Assembly (NCBI RefSeq): GCF_000759445.1 | Contig: NZ_JRMB01000001.1 | Span: 1,984,001 to 2,048,000, forward strand | DNA: 64,000 bases | Source: Pseudomonas lutea | GTDB lineage: Bacteria > Pseudomonadota > Gammaproteobacteria > Pseudomonadales > Pseudomonadaceae | Direction of reading: 5' to 3' | In this document: piece after piece, positions 47,075-56,075 of the stretch | Numbering within the stretch: the stretch's first letter is position 1 | Layout of the letters: every line of letters begins with the position of its first letter | The notes under the pieces: generated by a model | Database searches by the model: none | The model's input: only the letters and a program-made list of their open reading frames with translations | Told to the model about the DNA's origin: nothing | Translations under genes and position numbers: made by a program

Positions 47075-47902
47075 TCACTTGGCCTGATAAATAATCCCGG
47101 GACTGCACTGCACCATCTGATAATGATCCGGCAAACCGTTCAACGCCTCCGACGCACCCAGGAACAAATAGCCCCCTGGCTTCAACGTCGAATGAATCCG
47201 CAACAAAATGTCCTTCTTCACATCCGCCGAAAAATAGATCAACACGTTGCGGCAGAAGACCATATCGAACTTGCCCAACGCCGCATAACTGTCCAACAAG
47301 TTAAACGAACGAAACTCGACCCGACTCTTGATCGGCGCCTTCACCGTCCAGCGCCCTGGCGTCTTCTGATCGAAAAACCGCTGCAGGCGGTCCGGCGACA
47401 AACCACGACCAATGGCCAGGCTGTCGTATTCGCCCGTCTTGCAATTGTTCAACATCGTGCCCGACAGATCCGTCGCCACAATCTGCACGCCCGATTTCAA
47501 CTGCCCGGGGTTGCTGCGCTCGAACTCATCGATCGACATCGACAGCGAATACGGTTCTTGCCCTGACGAACACGCCGCCGACCAGATCCGCAAACGCTGG
47601 TTGGGACTGGCCTTGATCGCCTCCGGCAAGACTTTGTTCTTCAGCACCTCGAAGGGGTACGTATCACGAAACCACAGCGTCTCGTTGGTCGTCATCGCAT
47701 CAACCACCTGCTCGCGCAGGCCACTGCGCGGCTGGGTCTGAATGCGTTGAATCAACTCCCCCAACGACTTGATGGACTGCTGCTCCATCAATTTATTGAG
47801 ACGGCTGGACACCAGATACTGTTTGTTTTCACCCAGCAAAATGCCGCAGGCTTTTTCCAGGAAGACCCGGAACTGTTCAAAATCCAAATTACCTGTCGAC
47901 AT
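47075..47902 (-). CDS. cheR: Chemotaxis protein methyltransferase CheR
   Basis: CheR methylates glutamates of chemoreceptors with S-adenosylmethionine. The start MSTGNLDFEQFRVFLEKACG at 47902 follows GAGAGGCGGC and gives 275 aa. The helical N-terminal domain (to about 85) is followed by the SAM-binding domain (LRIWSAACSSGQEPYSLSM; VQIVATDLSGTML; FDMVFCRNVLIYF; LKPGGYLFLGASE). It follows cheV after 45 nt and ends in its own terminator. Confidence 0.96.
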   Translation of the reverse strand: MSTGNLDFEQFRVFLEKACGILLGENKQYLVSSRLNKLMEQQSIKSLGELIQRIQTQPRSGLREQVVDAMTTNETLWFRDTYPFEVLKNKVLPEAIKASPNQRLRIWSAACSSGQEPYSLSMSIDEFERSNPGQLKSGVQIVATDLSGTMLNNCKTGEYDSLAIGRGLSPDRLQRFFDQKTPGRWTVKAPIKSRVEFRSFNLLDSYAALGKFDMVFCRNVLIYFSADVKKDILLRIHSTLKPGGYLFLGASEALNGLPDHYQMVQCSPGIIYQAK

Positions 47903-47947
47903 GCCGCCTCTCAAAATCATGTGAACAGCAAGGAGGAAAACCCCTCC

Positions 47948-48880
47948 TCAGCTGATATCTGCCGCCTTGATCCGTTCTACCACCCTCGCCGCCAGATCAT
48001 CCGGCCGGAACTTGGCCAGGAAATCATCAGCGCCGACTTTCTTCACCATCGCCTGGTTGAACACGCCCGACAGCGACGTGTGCAGCACGATGTGCAGCTT
48101 CTGCATGCGCGGATCGCTGCGGATCTCGGCAGTAAGGGTATAGCCATCCATCTCCGGCATTTCAATGTCGGAGATCATCATCAAGAATTCTTCTTCCGGT
48201 TTCTTGCCTTCATCGACCAGTTTGCGCAGGAACTCGAGCGCCTGACGACCGTCATTCAACGCCGTCACTTCCACACCCACGGTTTGCAGGCAACGGGTGA
48301 CCTGCTTGCGCGCCACCGACGAGTCATCCACGGTCAACACGCGCAACGACAGCGCCTTGTGTTGCACCTCGGCCGTGACCACGCCGACCGAGATGTTCTC
48401 GGAAACCGGCGCCACTTCGGCGAGGATCTTCTCGACGTCGATGATCTCCACCAACTGGTTGTCCAGACGCGTCACCGCCGTGAGGTAGTGGTCGCGACCG
48501 GTGCCCTTGGGTGGCGGATGAATGTCTTCCCAGTTCATGTTGACGATGCGTTCCACCGCATGCACCAGGAAGCCCTGAATCTTGGTGTTGTACTCCGTGA
48601 TGATCACGAAGGAATTGGCAATGTCGCTCAGCGGCTTGCCGCCGGTCGCCAGTGCCAGGTCGAGGATCGGGATGGTCCCGCCACGAATATTTGCCACGCC
48701 GCGCACAATCGGACTGGATTTGGGCATGTGGGTAAGTTTCGGGCACTGAAGCACCTCTTTTACCTTGAACACGTTGATCCCGTACAACTGCTTGCCGTCC
48801 AAACGGAACAGCAACAGTTCAAGGCGGTTCTGCCCTACCAGTTGAGTGCGCTGGTTTACTGAATCCATCACACCAGCCAT
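47948..48880 (-). CDS. cheV: Chemotaxis coupling protein CheV
   Basis: CheV couples receptors to CheA and carries a receiver that may modulate adaptation. The 310-aa protein has an N-terminal CheW domain (about 18-160, RGVANIRGGTIPILDL) and a C-terminal receiver (about 178-305) with the phospho-acceptor Asp238 in MMISDIEMPEMDG. It is divergent from flgA and shares a 73-bp intergenic region with it. The ribosome binding site is GGGAGGAG. Confidence 0.96.
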   Translation of the reverse strand: MAGVMDSVNQRTQLVGQNRLELLLFRLDGKQLYGINVFKVKEVLQCPKLTHMPKSSPIVRGVANIRGGTIPILDLALATGGKPLSDIANSFVIITEYNTKIQGFLVHAVERIVNMNWEDIHPPPKGTGRDHYLTAVTRLDNQLVEIIDVEKILAEVAPVSENISVGVVTAEVQHKALSLRVLTVDDSSVARKQVTRCLQTVGVEVTALNDGRQALEFLRKLVDEGKKPEEEFLMMISDIEMPEMDGYTLTAEIRSDPRMQKLHIVLHTSLSGVFNQAMVKKVGADDFLAKFRPDDLAARVVERIKAADIS

Positions 48881-48911
48881 GCACCACTCCTCCCAAAACG
48901 ACCAATTGCGC

Positions 48912-48924
48912 TACCGAATCGGTA
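48912..48924. promoter_or_regulatory. Inverted repeat in the cheV-flgA intergenic region
   Basis: TACCGA-A-TCGGTA is a perfect 6+1+6 inverted repeat two bases upstream of the flgA -24 element. Position suggests an operator serving one or both divergent genes; the binding protein is unknown. Confidence 0.45.
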
Positions 48925-48926
48925 AG

Positions 48927-48942
48927 CGGCACGGGCCTTGCT
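48927..48942 (+). promoter_or_regulatory. Sigma54 promoter of flgA
   Basis: CGGCAC-GGGCC-TTGCT matches the -24/-12 consensus except for the first base. The predicted start site (about 12 nt after the GC of the -12 element) coincides with the flgA start codon. Confidence 0.8.
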
Positions 48943-48953
48943 ATTTACTCATC

Positions 48954-49715
48954 ATGAACACACAAACGACAGTATCCCGACGCCCGGCTCCCGCAACTCT
49001 CAGCTTCATTCGCGTGCTGGTTGCGCTGTGTCTGTTGTGTGCCGCTGGCCTGGGCCGTGCGGACAACATGACGCTGCCTGAAACCCTTATCGGCGTGACC
49101 CAGGGCTTTCTTGAATTCACTGTTGAAGACTATATGGCAACCAACCAGACCGCAGGCCGTTACGAGATCGAGGTCAAGCAGCTCGACCCCCGTCTGCGCA
49201 TGCCCCTGTGTGACAAGGATTTGACAGCCTCACTGGAAAGCCCGGCCCAGCCGATTGGCCGCGTCACTGTGCGCGTTCGCTGTGAAGGCACGTCGCCGTG
49301 GACGGTGTTCGTTCCCGCCCAGGTCCATCTGTACCGCAATGTGGTCACCGCAGTTCGCCCGATGAAGCGTGATGCCATCGTGTCCGAGGGCGATGTGGCA
49401 TTGCGTGAACGTGACGTCAGTCTGCTGGGTCAGGGATTTCTGGACTCACTCGATCAGGCGATCGGTCAAAAGGTTGTCCGACCAACGGTCATCGATCAGA
49501 TCCTGACGCCAGTGCATCTGGATCAACCACAAATGGTTCATAAGGGTGATCAGGTCGTGATCAGCGCGCGCAGCGGTTCAATGAGCGTGCGCATGCCGGG
49601 CGAAGCACTCTCGGACGGCGGTTTCAACGAGCAAATACGGGTAAAGAACCTCAATTCCAAACGCGTGATCAAAGCCAATATCGTGGCCCCCGGCCAGGTC
49701 GAGGTTGCTATGTAA
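48954..49715 (+). CDS. flgA: Flagellar P-ring chaperone FlgA
   Basis: FlgA is the periplasmic chaperone for P-ring assembly by FlgI. The 253-aa product from ATG 48954 has an Arg-containing N region, a hydrophobic core (FIRVLVALCLLCAAGLGRA) typical of a signal peptide, and the SAF-type FlgA domain (AVRPMKRDAIVSEGDVALRE; GQKVVRPTVIDQILTPVHL; KGDQVVISARSGSM). No ribosome binding site precedes this ATG, and the sigma54 start site would fall almost on it, so the message may be leaderless or a downstream codon may be used. Confidence 0.93.
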   Translation: MNTQTTVSRRPAPATLSFIRVLVALCLLCAAGLGRADNMTLPETLIGVTQGFLEFTVEDYMATNQTAGRYEIEVKQLDPRLRMPLCDKDLTASLESPAQPIGRVTVRVRCEGTSPWTVFVPAQVHLYRNVVTAVRPMKRDAIVSEGDVALRERDVSLLGQGFLDSLDQAIGQKVVRPTVIDQILTPVHLDQPQMVHKGDQVVISARSGSMSVRMPGEALSDGGFNEQIRVKNLNSKRVIKANIVAPGQVEVAM

Positions 49716-49821
49716 GTCACATCTGAGGGCAAGACCTCTGGCGCTGTGCCTGCGCTTTTCCTACACTCGGAACCCCAATGACCCGTGCGAAGTCCATTCG
49801 AGACTGTTTTCGCACGGGCCC

Positions 49822-49848
49822 TAAAGTTATTCCGGGTTTGGCCGAAAC
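49822..49848 (+). promoter_or_regulatory. Sigma28 (FliA) promoter of flgM
   Basis: TAAAGTTA-N11-GCCGAAAC matches the FliA consensus at 13 of 16 positions with correct spacing. It lies 38 nt before the flgM start. FliA-dependent flgM expression gives the known feedback loop with the anti-sigma factor. Confidence 0.85.
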
Positions 49849-49885
49849 CAAGGCAAGCGTCCTAGAACCCAGAGGTTTTTCAATC

Positions 49886-50203
49886 ATGGTCATCGACTTC
49901 AACCGTTTGAACAGCTCCACTACCGTTGGCAGTACGACTCGTACCGCCAGCACCAAGGAAGCCGCAAAAACCGAAGCTACGGCAGCGGTCAGCGGCACCT
50001 CGAGCGTGCCCGGTAGCGGTGAGGCAGTACATTTGAGCAGCGAAGCTCAACAGTTGCAGAAGATCAGCGATTCGTTGCGTGATCAGCCAGTCGTCAACAG
50101 CAGCCGCGTGGCTGAGTTGAAGCAGGCGATCGCCGACGGCAGCTACAAGGTCGACAGCAATCGTGTTGCAAGCAAACTGCTTAACTTCGAAGCCCAGCGC
50201 TAG
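49886..50203 (+). CDS. flgM: Anti-sigma28 factor FlgM
   Basis: FlgM holds FliA inactive until the hook is complete, then is exported. The 105-aa protein starts [18 protein letters not shown] and has a disordered Ser/Thr/Ala-rich N-terminal half followed by the FliA-binding helices ([48 protein letters not shown]). The start is chosen from the AGAGG upstream and the family N terminus; an upstream in-frame ATG would span the sigma28 promoter. Confidence 0.95.
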   Translation: MVIDFNRLNSSTTVGSTTRTASTKEAAKTEATAAVSGTSSVPGSGEAVHLSSEAQQLQKISDSLRDQPVVNSSRVAELKQAIADGSYKVDSNRVASKLLNFEAQR

Positions 50204-50224
50204 CCCCCGGTCTGCGCAGGGGCT
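50202..50224 (+). other. Hairpin between flgM and flgN
   Basis: AGCCCC / GGGGCT arms with an 11-nt loop begin at the flgM stop codon. There is no T tract, so it probably attenuates or stabilises rather than ends the transcript. Confidence 0.45.
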
Positions 50225-50252
50225 TCTGGACGCTTAAACACCAGGGCATGCG

Positions 50253-50720
50253 ATGCAAGACACTACATTGCTTCAACTCATCACGGACGACATTGCGCCG
50301 GCCCGGCATCTGCTGGACATCCTGAAAGCCGAGTCAGTGGCTCTTCACGGGCGCAATATGGTCGAAATGGAACACATCCTGGCGCAGAAACAGGCGCTGG
50401 TGATCGTGCTTGAGCAGCATGGACGCAGACGTACCCAGCTGATGACCAGCCTGGGCCTGCCCGCCAATCGGGCGGGACTCGAAGAAGTGGCCCGGCATTC
50501 TTCAGTGGGCGAAGCCTTGCTGGCTTCGGGCGATGAACTCAGCGCATTGATGAGTGAATGCCAGGCAGCCAACGAGCAGAACGGCAGCCTCATCCAGCTC
50601 CAGCAACTCACCACGGCACAGCAGTTGAGGATCCTCAACGGCGGCGACACCCCCACGCTCTACGATAGCCGCGGCTCGACGTCGGGCAAGGCCAGACCGC
50701 GTCCGCTCAGCCAGGCGTAA
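50253..50720 (+). CDS. flgN: Export chaperone FlgN for FlgK and FlgL
   Basis: FlgN is the cytoplasmic chaperone of the hook-filament junction proteins. The 155-aa, mainly helical protein has the FlgN pattern (LLDILKAESVALHGRNMVEMEHILAQKQAL; ANEQNGSLIQLQQLTTAQQLRIL; LYDSRG near the C terminus). It follows flgM after 49 nt, the usual arrangement. Confidence 0.93.
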   Translation: MQDTTLLQLITDDIAPARHLLDILKAESVALHGRNMVEMEHILAQKQALVIVLEQHGRRRTQLMTSLGLPANRAGLEEVARHSSVGEALLASGDELSALMSECQAANEQNGSLIQLQQLTTAQQLRILNGGDTPTLYDSRGSTSGKARPRPLSQA

Positions 50721-50802
50721 GTTCTTGTATCAAGGCGCGCAGCATGGTGGCAATATGCCGCGCGCTGCACGCTGTCGTTATTTGCCTGGAGATGGATAGA
50801 CC

Positions 50803-51543
50803 GTGAATGCCCCAAGCGCGGACGATGTTCCGCAGCCCCCGAAGGTTCTGAACACCCCCCTCGAAATCGCCGCCAATCTACGGCTGTTGATGGAAAGTCA
50901 TGACCCGCTGATCATCACTTTTCACGAGCGTAGCCAGCGTTTTCAGAGTTACGTCATCGACGTCGACCGCGACACTAACGCGGTTACCTTCGACGAGATG
51001 ATCCCGCGCGACGGTGAGCGTTTCCTCGCGGCTGGCGAACCTTTCAAAGTCGAGGGCTTCCACGATGGCGTGCGGATCGCCTGGGAAAGCAAAGCACAGC
51101 TGACGGTGATCGAAGAACCGCGCAGCTATCGCGGCCCCCTCCCCGAAGAAGTGGTTTATCACCAGCGCCGTAATGCATTCCGTGCAGCGCTCAAGCTTGC
51201 TTCGCTGATCAATGTCGAGATCGGTGGCGACAAGCTGAAGTCTCCGCTGCGCGGCAAATTGCTGGACGTCTCTGCACTGGGCTGCAAGCTGCGTTTCGAA
51301 GGCGATGTGTCCGAACGCATGCAGTTGGGTCAGGTTTACGAACGCTTCATCGCCGCCCTGCCCTTCGGCAACATGACCACGCCGGTGGAGCTGCGCTACC
51401 TGCACTTCGAAGAGCGCATCAACACCACCTTCGCCGGCGTACGCTTCCACAACATGAGCGGGCTGGTGCAGCGTCAGGTCGAGCGTTTTGTTTACCAGTT
51501 GCAGCGTGAAGCGCGACGCTTCGACAAAGACGACGATTTTTGA
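50803..51543 (+). CDS. flgZ: c-di-GMP-binding flagellar brake protein FlgZ (YcgR family)
   Basis: FlgZ binds c-di-GMP and reduces swimming by acting on the motor. The 246-aa protein has an N-terminal YcgR domain (about 15-115) and a C-terminal PilZ domain (about 117-235) with an intact c-di-GMP-binding RxxxR motif (Arg123-Arg127 in QRRNAFR) and DxSxxG (Asp155-Gly160, DVSALG). Translation starts at GTG (50803) after GGAGATGG. It is the third gene of the flgM-flgN-flgZ set typical of Pseudomonas. Confidence 0.94.
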   Translation: MNAPSADDVPQPPKVLNTPLEIAANLRLLMESHDPLIITFHERSQRFQSYVIDVDRDTNAVTFDEMIPRDGERFLAAGEPFKVEGFHDGVRIAWESKAQLTVIEEPRSYRGPLPEEVVYHQRRNAFRAALKLASLINVEIGGDKLKSPLRGKLLDVSALGCKLRFEGDVSERMQLGQVYERFIAALPFGNMTTPVELRYLHFEERINTTFAGVRFHNMSGLVQRQVERFVYQLQREARRFDKDDDF

Positions 51544-51628
51544 TCGGCTATTGCCCAGGCGACATCGTAGTTAACTGATTCAGAGCCGTTTGCGGGGTCG
51601 CTCGAGTTTCGGACGGCGCCGCAATCCA

Positions 51629-51784
51629 GCGCGCTCCTACAGGTTTTGCATCGGTCAAAATGTCGGTATCAGGCAGAAACCTGTAGGAGTGAGCTTGCTC
51701 GCGAATAGGGTGAGTCCGCCGAAATCCATTTCACAGACACCCCGCCATCGCCCGGATGCGCCCCAGAGCAAGCTCGCTCCCACA
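51629..51784. repeat. REP inverted pair, GAGCTTGCTCGC type
   Basis: GTAGGAGTGAGCTTGCTCGC at 51683 pairs with GAGCAAGCTCGCTCCCACA at 51766-51784, and a partial GCGCGCTCCTACAG core lies at 51629. This is a third REP sequence type, different from those in the arrays at 17 and 40 kb. No gene is seen in 51544-51854. Confidence 0.8.
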
Positions 51785-51854
51785 TGGCTTTGCCGTTAGC
51801 GCAGCTTCAGCATGAGTAACGAGACATGTGGGGGCCACATCAGCAGCCCCCCCA

Positions 51855-53327
51855 TCACAAAGGCCGATCCACCCCGACATCCCGACGCACTTCGGTCGTC
51901 TCGTCCAGCCCTGACGCCTCAGGCTCGACAGCCACTTCCTCATCCATGATCGCCACCGGCCGCACAACGCCCTCGCCTGACGCCACAACCCGCTCGACCA
52001 TCTCCGGCTGCACGTCGCTCTCAGCCGCCACATCAGGCGAAACCTCAGGCTCAGGCTCAGGCTCAACGTCCTGCATCTGATCCTGCACCACTTGCTCATC
52101 GACCCGAGGGTCGAGGGCAACCACCAGCGGTGAGCTGGACATGCTGTCGGGCATCGCGATGTGATGCAGCGGTGCGTCTTCGACCTGGTGCAGGTTGGTC
52201 ACAGCTTTCGGACGAATCCGCGTCACCAGCACCAATGCCACGAAGCAGACGAACGCGTAGAGCATGTTGCTGCCGAACATCTTCATCAGCACGCCGGAGA
52301 CCAGCGGGCCGATACTGGCGCCGACGCCGTAGGTCATAAGCAGCATGGCCGTCAGGGAGACGCGCCGCTCGCCTTCGACGTGGTCGTTGGAGAAGGCCAC
52401 CGCCAGGGGATACAGCGAAAACTGCAGCAGTGAGGCAACGAAGCCCACCGCCAACAGCACTTCCATCGGCACATTGGGCAGCACCGCCAGCGGCAGCGAT
52501 GCCAGCACCAGCAAGCCGGCTACGCCACGGATCAGCCAGGCGCGGTCGTAGCGGTCGGACAACTTGCCCAGCGGGCCCTGCACGATAAGGCCCGCGCCGA
52601 TGCAACTGGCCATGAACAAGCCGACGTGCTCGGTCGACAACCCCTGTTGCGCGGCATACAGAGGTGCCAGACCGTAAAACGAGCCGATGACCATGCCGGC
52701 GCTCAGCACCGTGGTCAGCGACTGCGGCACCCGGCGCATGAAGAAAAGCGGCTCCAGCGGCGCCGGGTGCATCGGCGCCGGGTGAATGCTGCGGGTCATG
52801 GCGACCGGCACCAGACACAGCGCAAAACACATCGCCACCAGCATCAGCAGCTCAGGGCCCAACTGCGGGTGGACCACCAGGATCAATTGCCCGAGGACCA
52901 GCCCCAGGTAGGACGCGATCATGTACAGGCTGAACACCGTACCGCGCTGCTTGGGCGAGGCCTGCTCGTTGAGCCAGCTCTCGATGACCATGTACTGGCA
53001 CATCATGCCCAGGCCGACGATCATCCGCAGGAAGATCCAGGCCGGTAGATAGTCAAACAGCCCGTGGCCCAGCACCGCTGCGCCGACGATACCGGCGCAG
53101 GTCGCGTACGCACGGATGTGCCCTATTCGCCCGATCAGCCGGTGGCCGATCTTGCCGCCCAGCGCCAGGCCGACGTAGTTGGCCGCCATCAACGCGCCGA
53201 CCCACAAACCGTCGACCTGATCCGCCGCCAGACGCAGGGCCAAGTAGGTGCTCAACAGGCCCGAGCCGATCAACATCATCAGCGAAGCGAAATACAGCGC
53301 TCGAAAGGACTTCCAGATTTGGCGCAT
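51855..53327 (-). CDS. MFS transporter with long acidic C-terminal tail
   Basis: The 490-aa protein has about twelve membrane helices in the first 380 residues (MFS fold; FLRMIVGLGMMCQYMVIESWLNEQASPKQRGTVFSLYM is a typical loop). The last 100 residues form a hydrophilic, acidic tail (VEPEPEPEVSPD, VAVEPEASGLDE) that is predicted cytoplasmic and disordered. The MFS part resembles the uncharacterised YcaD/YfkF-type transporters. The substrate cannot be read from the sequence. It lies downstream of, and on the same strand as, a glutamine synthetase-like gene. Confidence 0.85.
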   Translation of the reverse strand: MRQIWKSFRALYFASLMMLIGSGLLSTYLALRLAADQVDGLWVGALMAANYVGLALGGKIGHRLIGRIGHIRAYATCAGIVGAAVLGHGLFDYLPAWIFLRMIVGLGMMCQYMVIESWLNEQASPKQRGTVFSLYMIASYLGLVLGQLILVVHPQLGPELLMLVAMCFALCLVPVAMTRSIHPAPMHPAPLEPLFFMRRVPQSLTTVLSAGMVIGSFYGLAPLYAAQQGLSTEHVGLFMASCIGAGLIVQGPLGKLSDRYDRAWLIRGVAGLLVLASLPLAVLPNVPMEVLLAVGFVASLLQFSLYPLAVAFSNDHVEGERRVSLTAMLLMTYGVGASIGPLVSGVLMKMFGSNMLYAFVCFVALVLVTRIRPKAVTNLHQVEDAPLHHIAMPDSMSSSPLVVALDPRVDEQVVQDQMQDVEPEPEPEVSPDVAAESDVQPEMVERVVASGEGVVRPVAIMDEEVAVEPEASGLDETTEVRRDVGVDRPL

Positions 53328-53331
53328 AGCT

Positions 53332-53363
53332 TTCCAAAAAACAGAAACCCTCTTCTGCAGAGG
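53332..53363 (-). terminator. Possible terminator after the glutamine synthetase-like gene
   Basis: The stem CCTCT / AGAGG with a 5-nt loop is followed on the minus strand by GTTTCTGTTTTTT. The stem is short and the transporter begins just after it, so it may be only partial. Confidence 0.4.
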
Positions 53364-53381
53364 ATTTCCGAACAGCGATTC

Positions 53382-54725
53382 TTAAGCCTGAGCGGCCAGA
53401 ACGCGGCGCTCCCAGGGAGTGATTTCGTTGAAGAAACTGGTCATTTCCAGGGTCTTCGACGCGATGTAGCCTTCGATGAATTCGGCACCAAACAGTTCCT
53501 TGGCCAGCGAGCTGCGAGTCAGACGTTCCAGGGCAGCGTGCAAGGTACATGGCAACGACAGATTATCGGGCACAACGAACTCGCCTTGAATCGGCGGCGA
53601 TGGCTCCAGCGAATGCTCAATGCCATGCAGACCCGCAGCCAGACTGGCGGCAATGGCCAGATAGGGGTTGGCATCCGCGCCGGGCAAACGGTTTTCGACC
53701 CGACGGGCGACCGGCGCACTGGCCGGAATGCGCAGGCCTGCCGCGCGGTTGTCATGCGACCAGCAGGCATTGTTGGGCGAGGCGAAGGGATGGCACAGGC
53801 GCTGGTAGGAATTGACGTTCGGCGCGAACAACGCAGTGAAATCAGCCATGGCCGCCTGCTGCCCGCCGATGAAATGATGAAACAGCGCAGTGGCTTCGCC
53901 CTGGGCGTCGCTGAAGATGTTCTGCCCGCTGGCGGTCTCGACCACGCTCTGGTGAATGTGCATCGAGCTGCCGGGCGTGTGCGCCAGCGGTTTGGCCATA
54001 CACACCACGATCAGGCCGTGCTTCAGCGCGACTTCCTTGAGCATGTGTTTGAACAGGAACGTCTGGTCGGCGAGTAAAAGCGGATCGCCGTGCAGCAGAT
54101 TGATCTCGAACTGGCTGACGCCCATCTCGTGCATCACCGTGTCGCGCGGCAAGCCGAGCGCCGCCATGCACGCATAGACTTCCTTGAAGAACGGCCGCAG
54201 CCCGTTGTTGGAGCTGATGCTGAACGCTGACTGGCCGTCTTCCCGACGACCGTCCAGACCGACCGGTGGTTGAAACGGCTGGGTCGGATCGGGGTTGGCG
54301 GCGAAGACGAAAAACTCCAGCTCGGTGGCCACTACCGGCGACCAGCCATGCCGGGCATAGCGGGCAATGACGGATTTGAGCTGGCCACGCGTGGATAAAG
54401 GCGATGGCTGACCGTCGAGCTCGTCGGCATCACAGATGGCCAAGGCCCGGGGCTCGTCGCTCCATGGCAGAAGATGGGTCTGCTGCGGGTCGGCAACCAA
54501 CGCCAGATCGCCGTCGTCGCTGCCGTAGAATCTGGACGGCGGGTAGCCGCCCATGATGCATTGCAGCAGCACACCGCGGGCCAGCTGCAAGCGACGGCCT
54601 TCCAGAAAGCCATCGGCGGTCATCACCTTCCCTCGCGGCACGCCATTCAAGTCCGGCGTGACGCATTCAATTTCATCAATGCCCATCAGTCGCTGCGCGA
54701 GTGAATGGTGGTCATCGCTACTCAT
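53382..54725 (-). CDS. Glutamine synthetase family protein (gamma-glutamylpolyamine synthetase-like)
   Basis: The 447-aa protein has the GS beta-grasp N-terminal part and catalytic domain: VVATELEFFVFA with metal-binding Glu, VMHEMGVSQFEINL, GSSMHIHQSV, and VENRLPGADANPYLAIAASL. This matches the PuuA/SpuI-type branch of GS-like enzymes that ligate glutamate to polyamines or other amines, rather than the main GlnA, which is longer and has the adenylylation loop. Exact substrate is unknown. It is upstream of the MFS transporter. Confidence 0.85.
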   Translation of the reverse strand: MSSDDHHSLAQRLMGIDEIECVTPDLNGVPRGKVMTADGFLEGRRLQLARGVLLQCIMGGYPPSRFYGSDDGDLALVADPQQTHLLPWSDEPRALAICDADELDGQPSPLSTRGQLKSVIARYARHGWSPVVATELEFFVFAANPDPTQPFQPPVGLDGRREDGQSAFSISSNNGLRPFFKEVYACMAALGLPRDTVMHEMGVSQFEINLLHGDPLLLADQTFLFKHMLKEVALKHGLIVVCMAKPLAHTPGSSMHIHQSVVETASGQNIFSDAQGEATALFHHFIGGQQAAMADFTALFAPNVNSYQRLCHPFASPNNACWSHDNRAAGLRIPASAPVARRVENRLPGADANPYLAIAASLAAGLHGIEHSLEPSPPIQGEFVVPDNLSLPCTLHAALERLTRSSLAKELFGAEFIEGYIASKTLEMTSFFNEITPWERRVLAAQA

Positions 54726-54825
54726 GACTCAAGTCCTTTTTCGTTGGGCACACCGCATCGCGGCAAGGCGTACAAAATAAGCGTCGGGCGTTCGGAATAT
54801 CAAGCACATCATCGCTTGCTCCAGT

Positions 54826-54841
54826 TGGCCGATTTCTTGCT
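54826..54841 (+). promoter_or_regulatory. Sigma54-like promoter upstream of the vioA-like gene
   Basis: TGGCCG-ATTTC-TTGCT has GG and GC correctly spaced, TGGC at -24 and a perfect TTGCT at -12, with two mismatches at the end of the -24 element. It is 115 nt before the start codon. A match of this quality can occur by chance, so it is a candidate only. Confidence 0.5.
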
Positions 54842-54956
54842 GAGACACTGTATGTCCAATGGACCGCCATTTTGCTGACACCCTGCAAAAGGTGTCCAAA
54901 TTTCATTACCAGCGGGTGAGTTTTACACCGCCATCTAGACAGAGCGTAGAACGCCA

Positions 54957-56075
54957 ATGAGCAAAACGACCCCAGTCACCAAGCCTTTGCTCGCGCCGCT
55001 TGAAGAGTTCATCCCATATCTGGAAAAGATCTGGGAAACCCGAACGCTGACTAATGGCGGTCCGTTTCATCAGCAGCTGGAAAAAGAGCTAGCCGAGTAC
55101 CTTGGCGTTGAACACTTATCGCTGTTCACAAACGGCACCATTGCCTTAGTGACCGCCTTACAGGCGCTGAGGATCACGGGCGAAGTTATCACCACACCTT
55201 ATTCTTTTGTGGCGACAGCGCACTCGCTCTTGTGGAACGGTCTCAAACCCGTGTTTGTAGACATTGATCCGCTTACCTATAACCTCGACCCCGCGCGAAT
55301 CGAAGAAGCGATCACGCCGGCGACAACGGCAATTATGCCGGTTCATTGTTATGGCAGGCCTTGTGACGTAGAGGGAATCCAGCGCCTTGCGGACCGGTAT
55401 GGATTAAAAGTTATCTATGATTCCGCCCACGCCTTTGGCGTCCGCGAGAACAACCAGAGCATCCTGCGCCATGGCGATCTTTCAGTGATGAGCTTCCACG
55501 CTACCAAAGTCTTCAACACATTTGAGGGCGGAGCGATTGTGTGCCCTGATGCGAAAACTAAACAGCGTATCGACTATCTTAAAAACTTCGGTTTTGCCGA
55601 TGAGGTCACGGTGGTCGCGCCGGGGATCAACGGGAAGATGAGTGAAATCAATGCTGCTTTCGGTGTTCTACAACTCAAACACATCGATGCAGCGTTGGCT
55701 CGCCGTCGGCAGGTGGATGCGACTTATCGCGACGCACTGAGCGACATAGAAGGCATTACCGTTGCGTGGGACGACAGGGAGGGTCACAACTATTCATACT
55801 TCCCAGTACTGGTTAACACGCAGTTTCCCTTGAGCAGAGATGAGCTGTTCGAGCGCTTTCGGGAGCGGAATATTATGGTGAGGAGATACTTTTATCCTTT
55901 GATATCGGCATTTCCGATGTACCGTGGTCTCGACTCGGCACGGGAGCACAAGCTTCCCATCGCAAACAGCATCGCTGAACGCATACTTTGCCTACCCATT
56001 TTCGACAGCCTCGCCGAGGAAGAGATAAAAGACGTTCTGAGCGTAATCGTTCAAGCGGCACGGGGGACCCATTAA
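54957..56075 (+). CDS. vioA: dTDP-4-amino-4,6-dideoxyglucose (viosamine) transaminase, VioA-like
   Basis: The 372-aa DegT/DnrJ/EryC1 aminotransferase has the PLP lysine Lys184 in MSFHATKVFNTFEGG and Asp155 in VIYDSAHAFGV. The segments VTKPLLAPLEEFIPYLEKIW, LQALRITGEVITTPYSFVAT and LKNFGFADEVTVVAPGINGK are as I remember them from VioA-type enzymes, which make dTDP-viosamine from dTDP-4-keto-6-deoxyglucose. Base composition is visibly more AT-rich than the flagellar genes. Its stop codon overlaps the ATG of the methyltransferase (TAATG), so the two are coupled. The dTDP-sugar supply genes rmlA/rmlB are not in the window. Confidence 0.8.
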   Translation: MSKTTPVTKPLLAPLEEFIPYLEKIWETRTLTNGGPFHQQLEKELAEYLGVEHLSLFTNGTIALVTALQALRITGEVITTPYSFVATAHSLLWNGLKPVFVDIDPLTYNLDPARIEEAITPATTAIMPVHCYGRPCDVEGIQRLADRYGLKVIYDSAHAFGVRENNQSILRHGDLSVMSFHATKVFNTFEGGAIVCPDAKTKQRIDYLKNFGFADEVTVVAPGINGKMSEINAAFGVLQLKHIDAALARRRQVDATYRDALSDIEGITVAWDDREGHNYSYFPVLVNTQFPLSRDELFERFRERNIMVRRYFYPLISAFPMYRGLDSAREHKLPIANSIAERILCLPIFDSLAEEEIKDVLSVIVQAARGTH

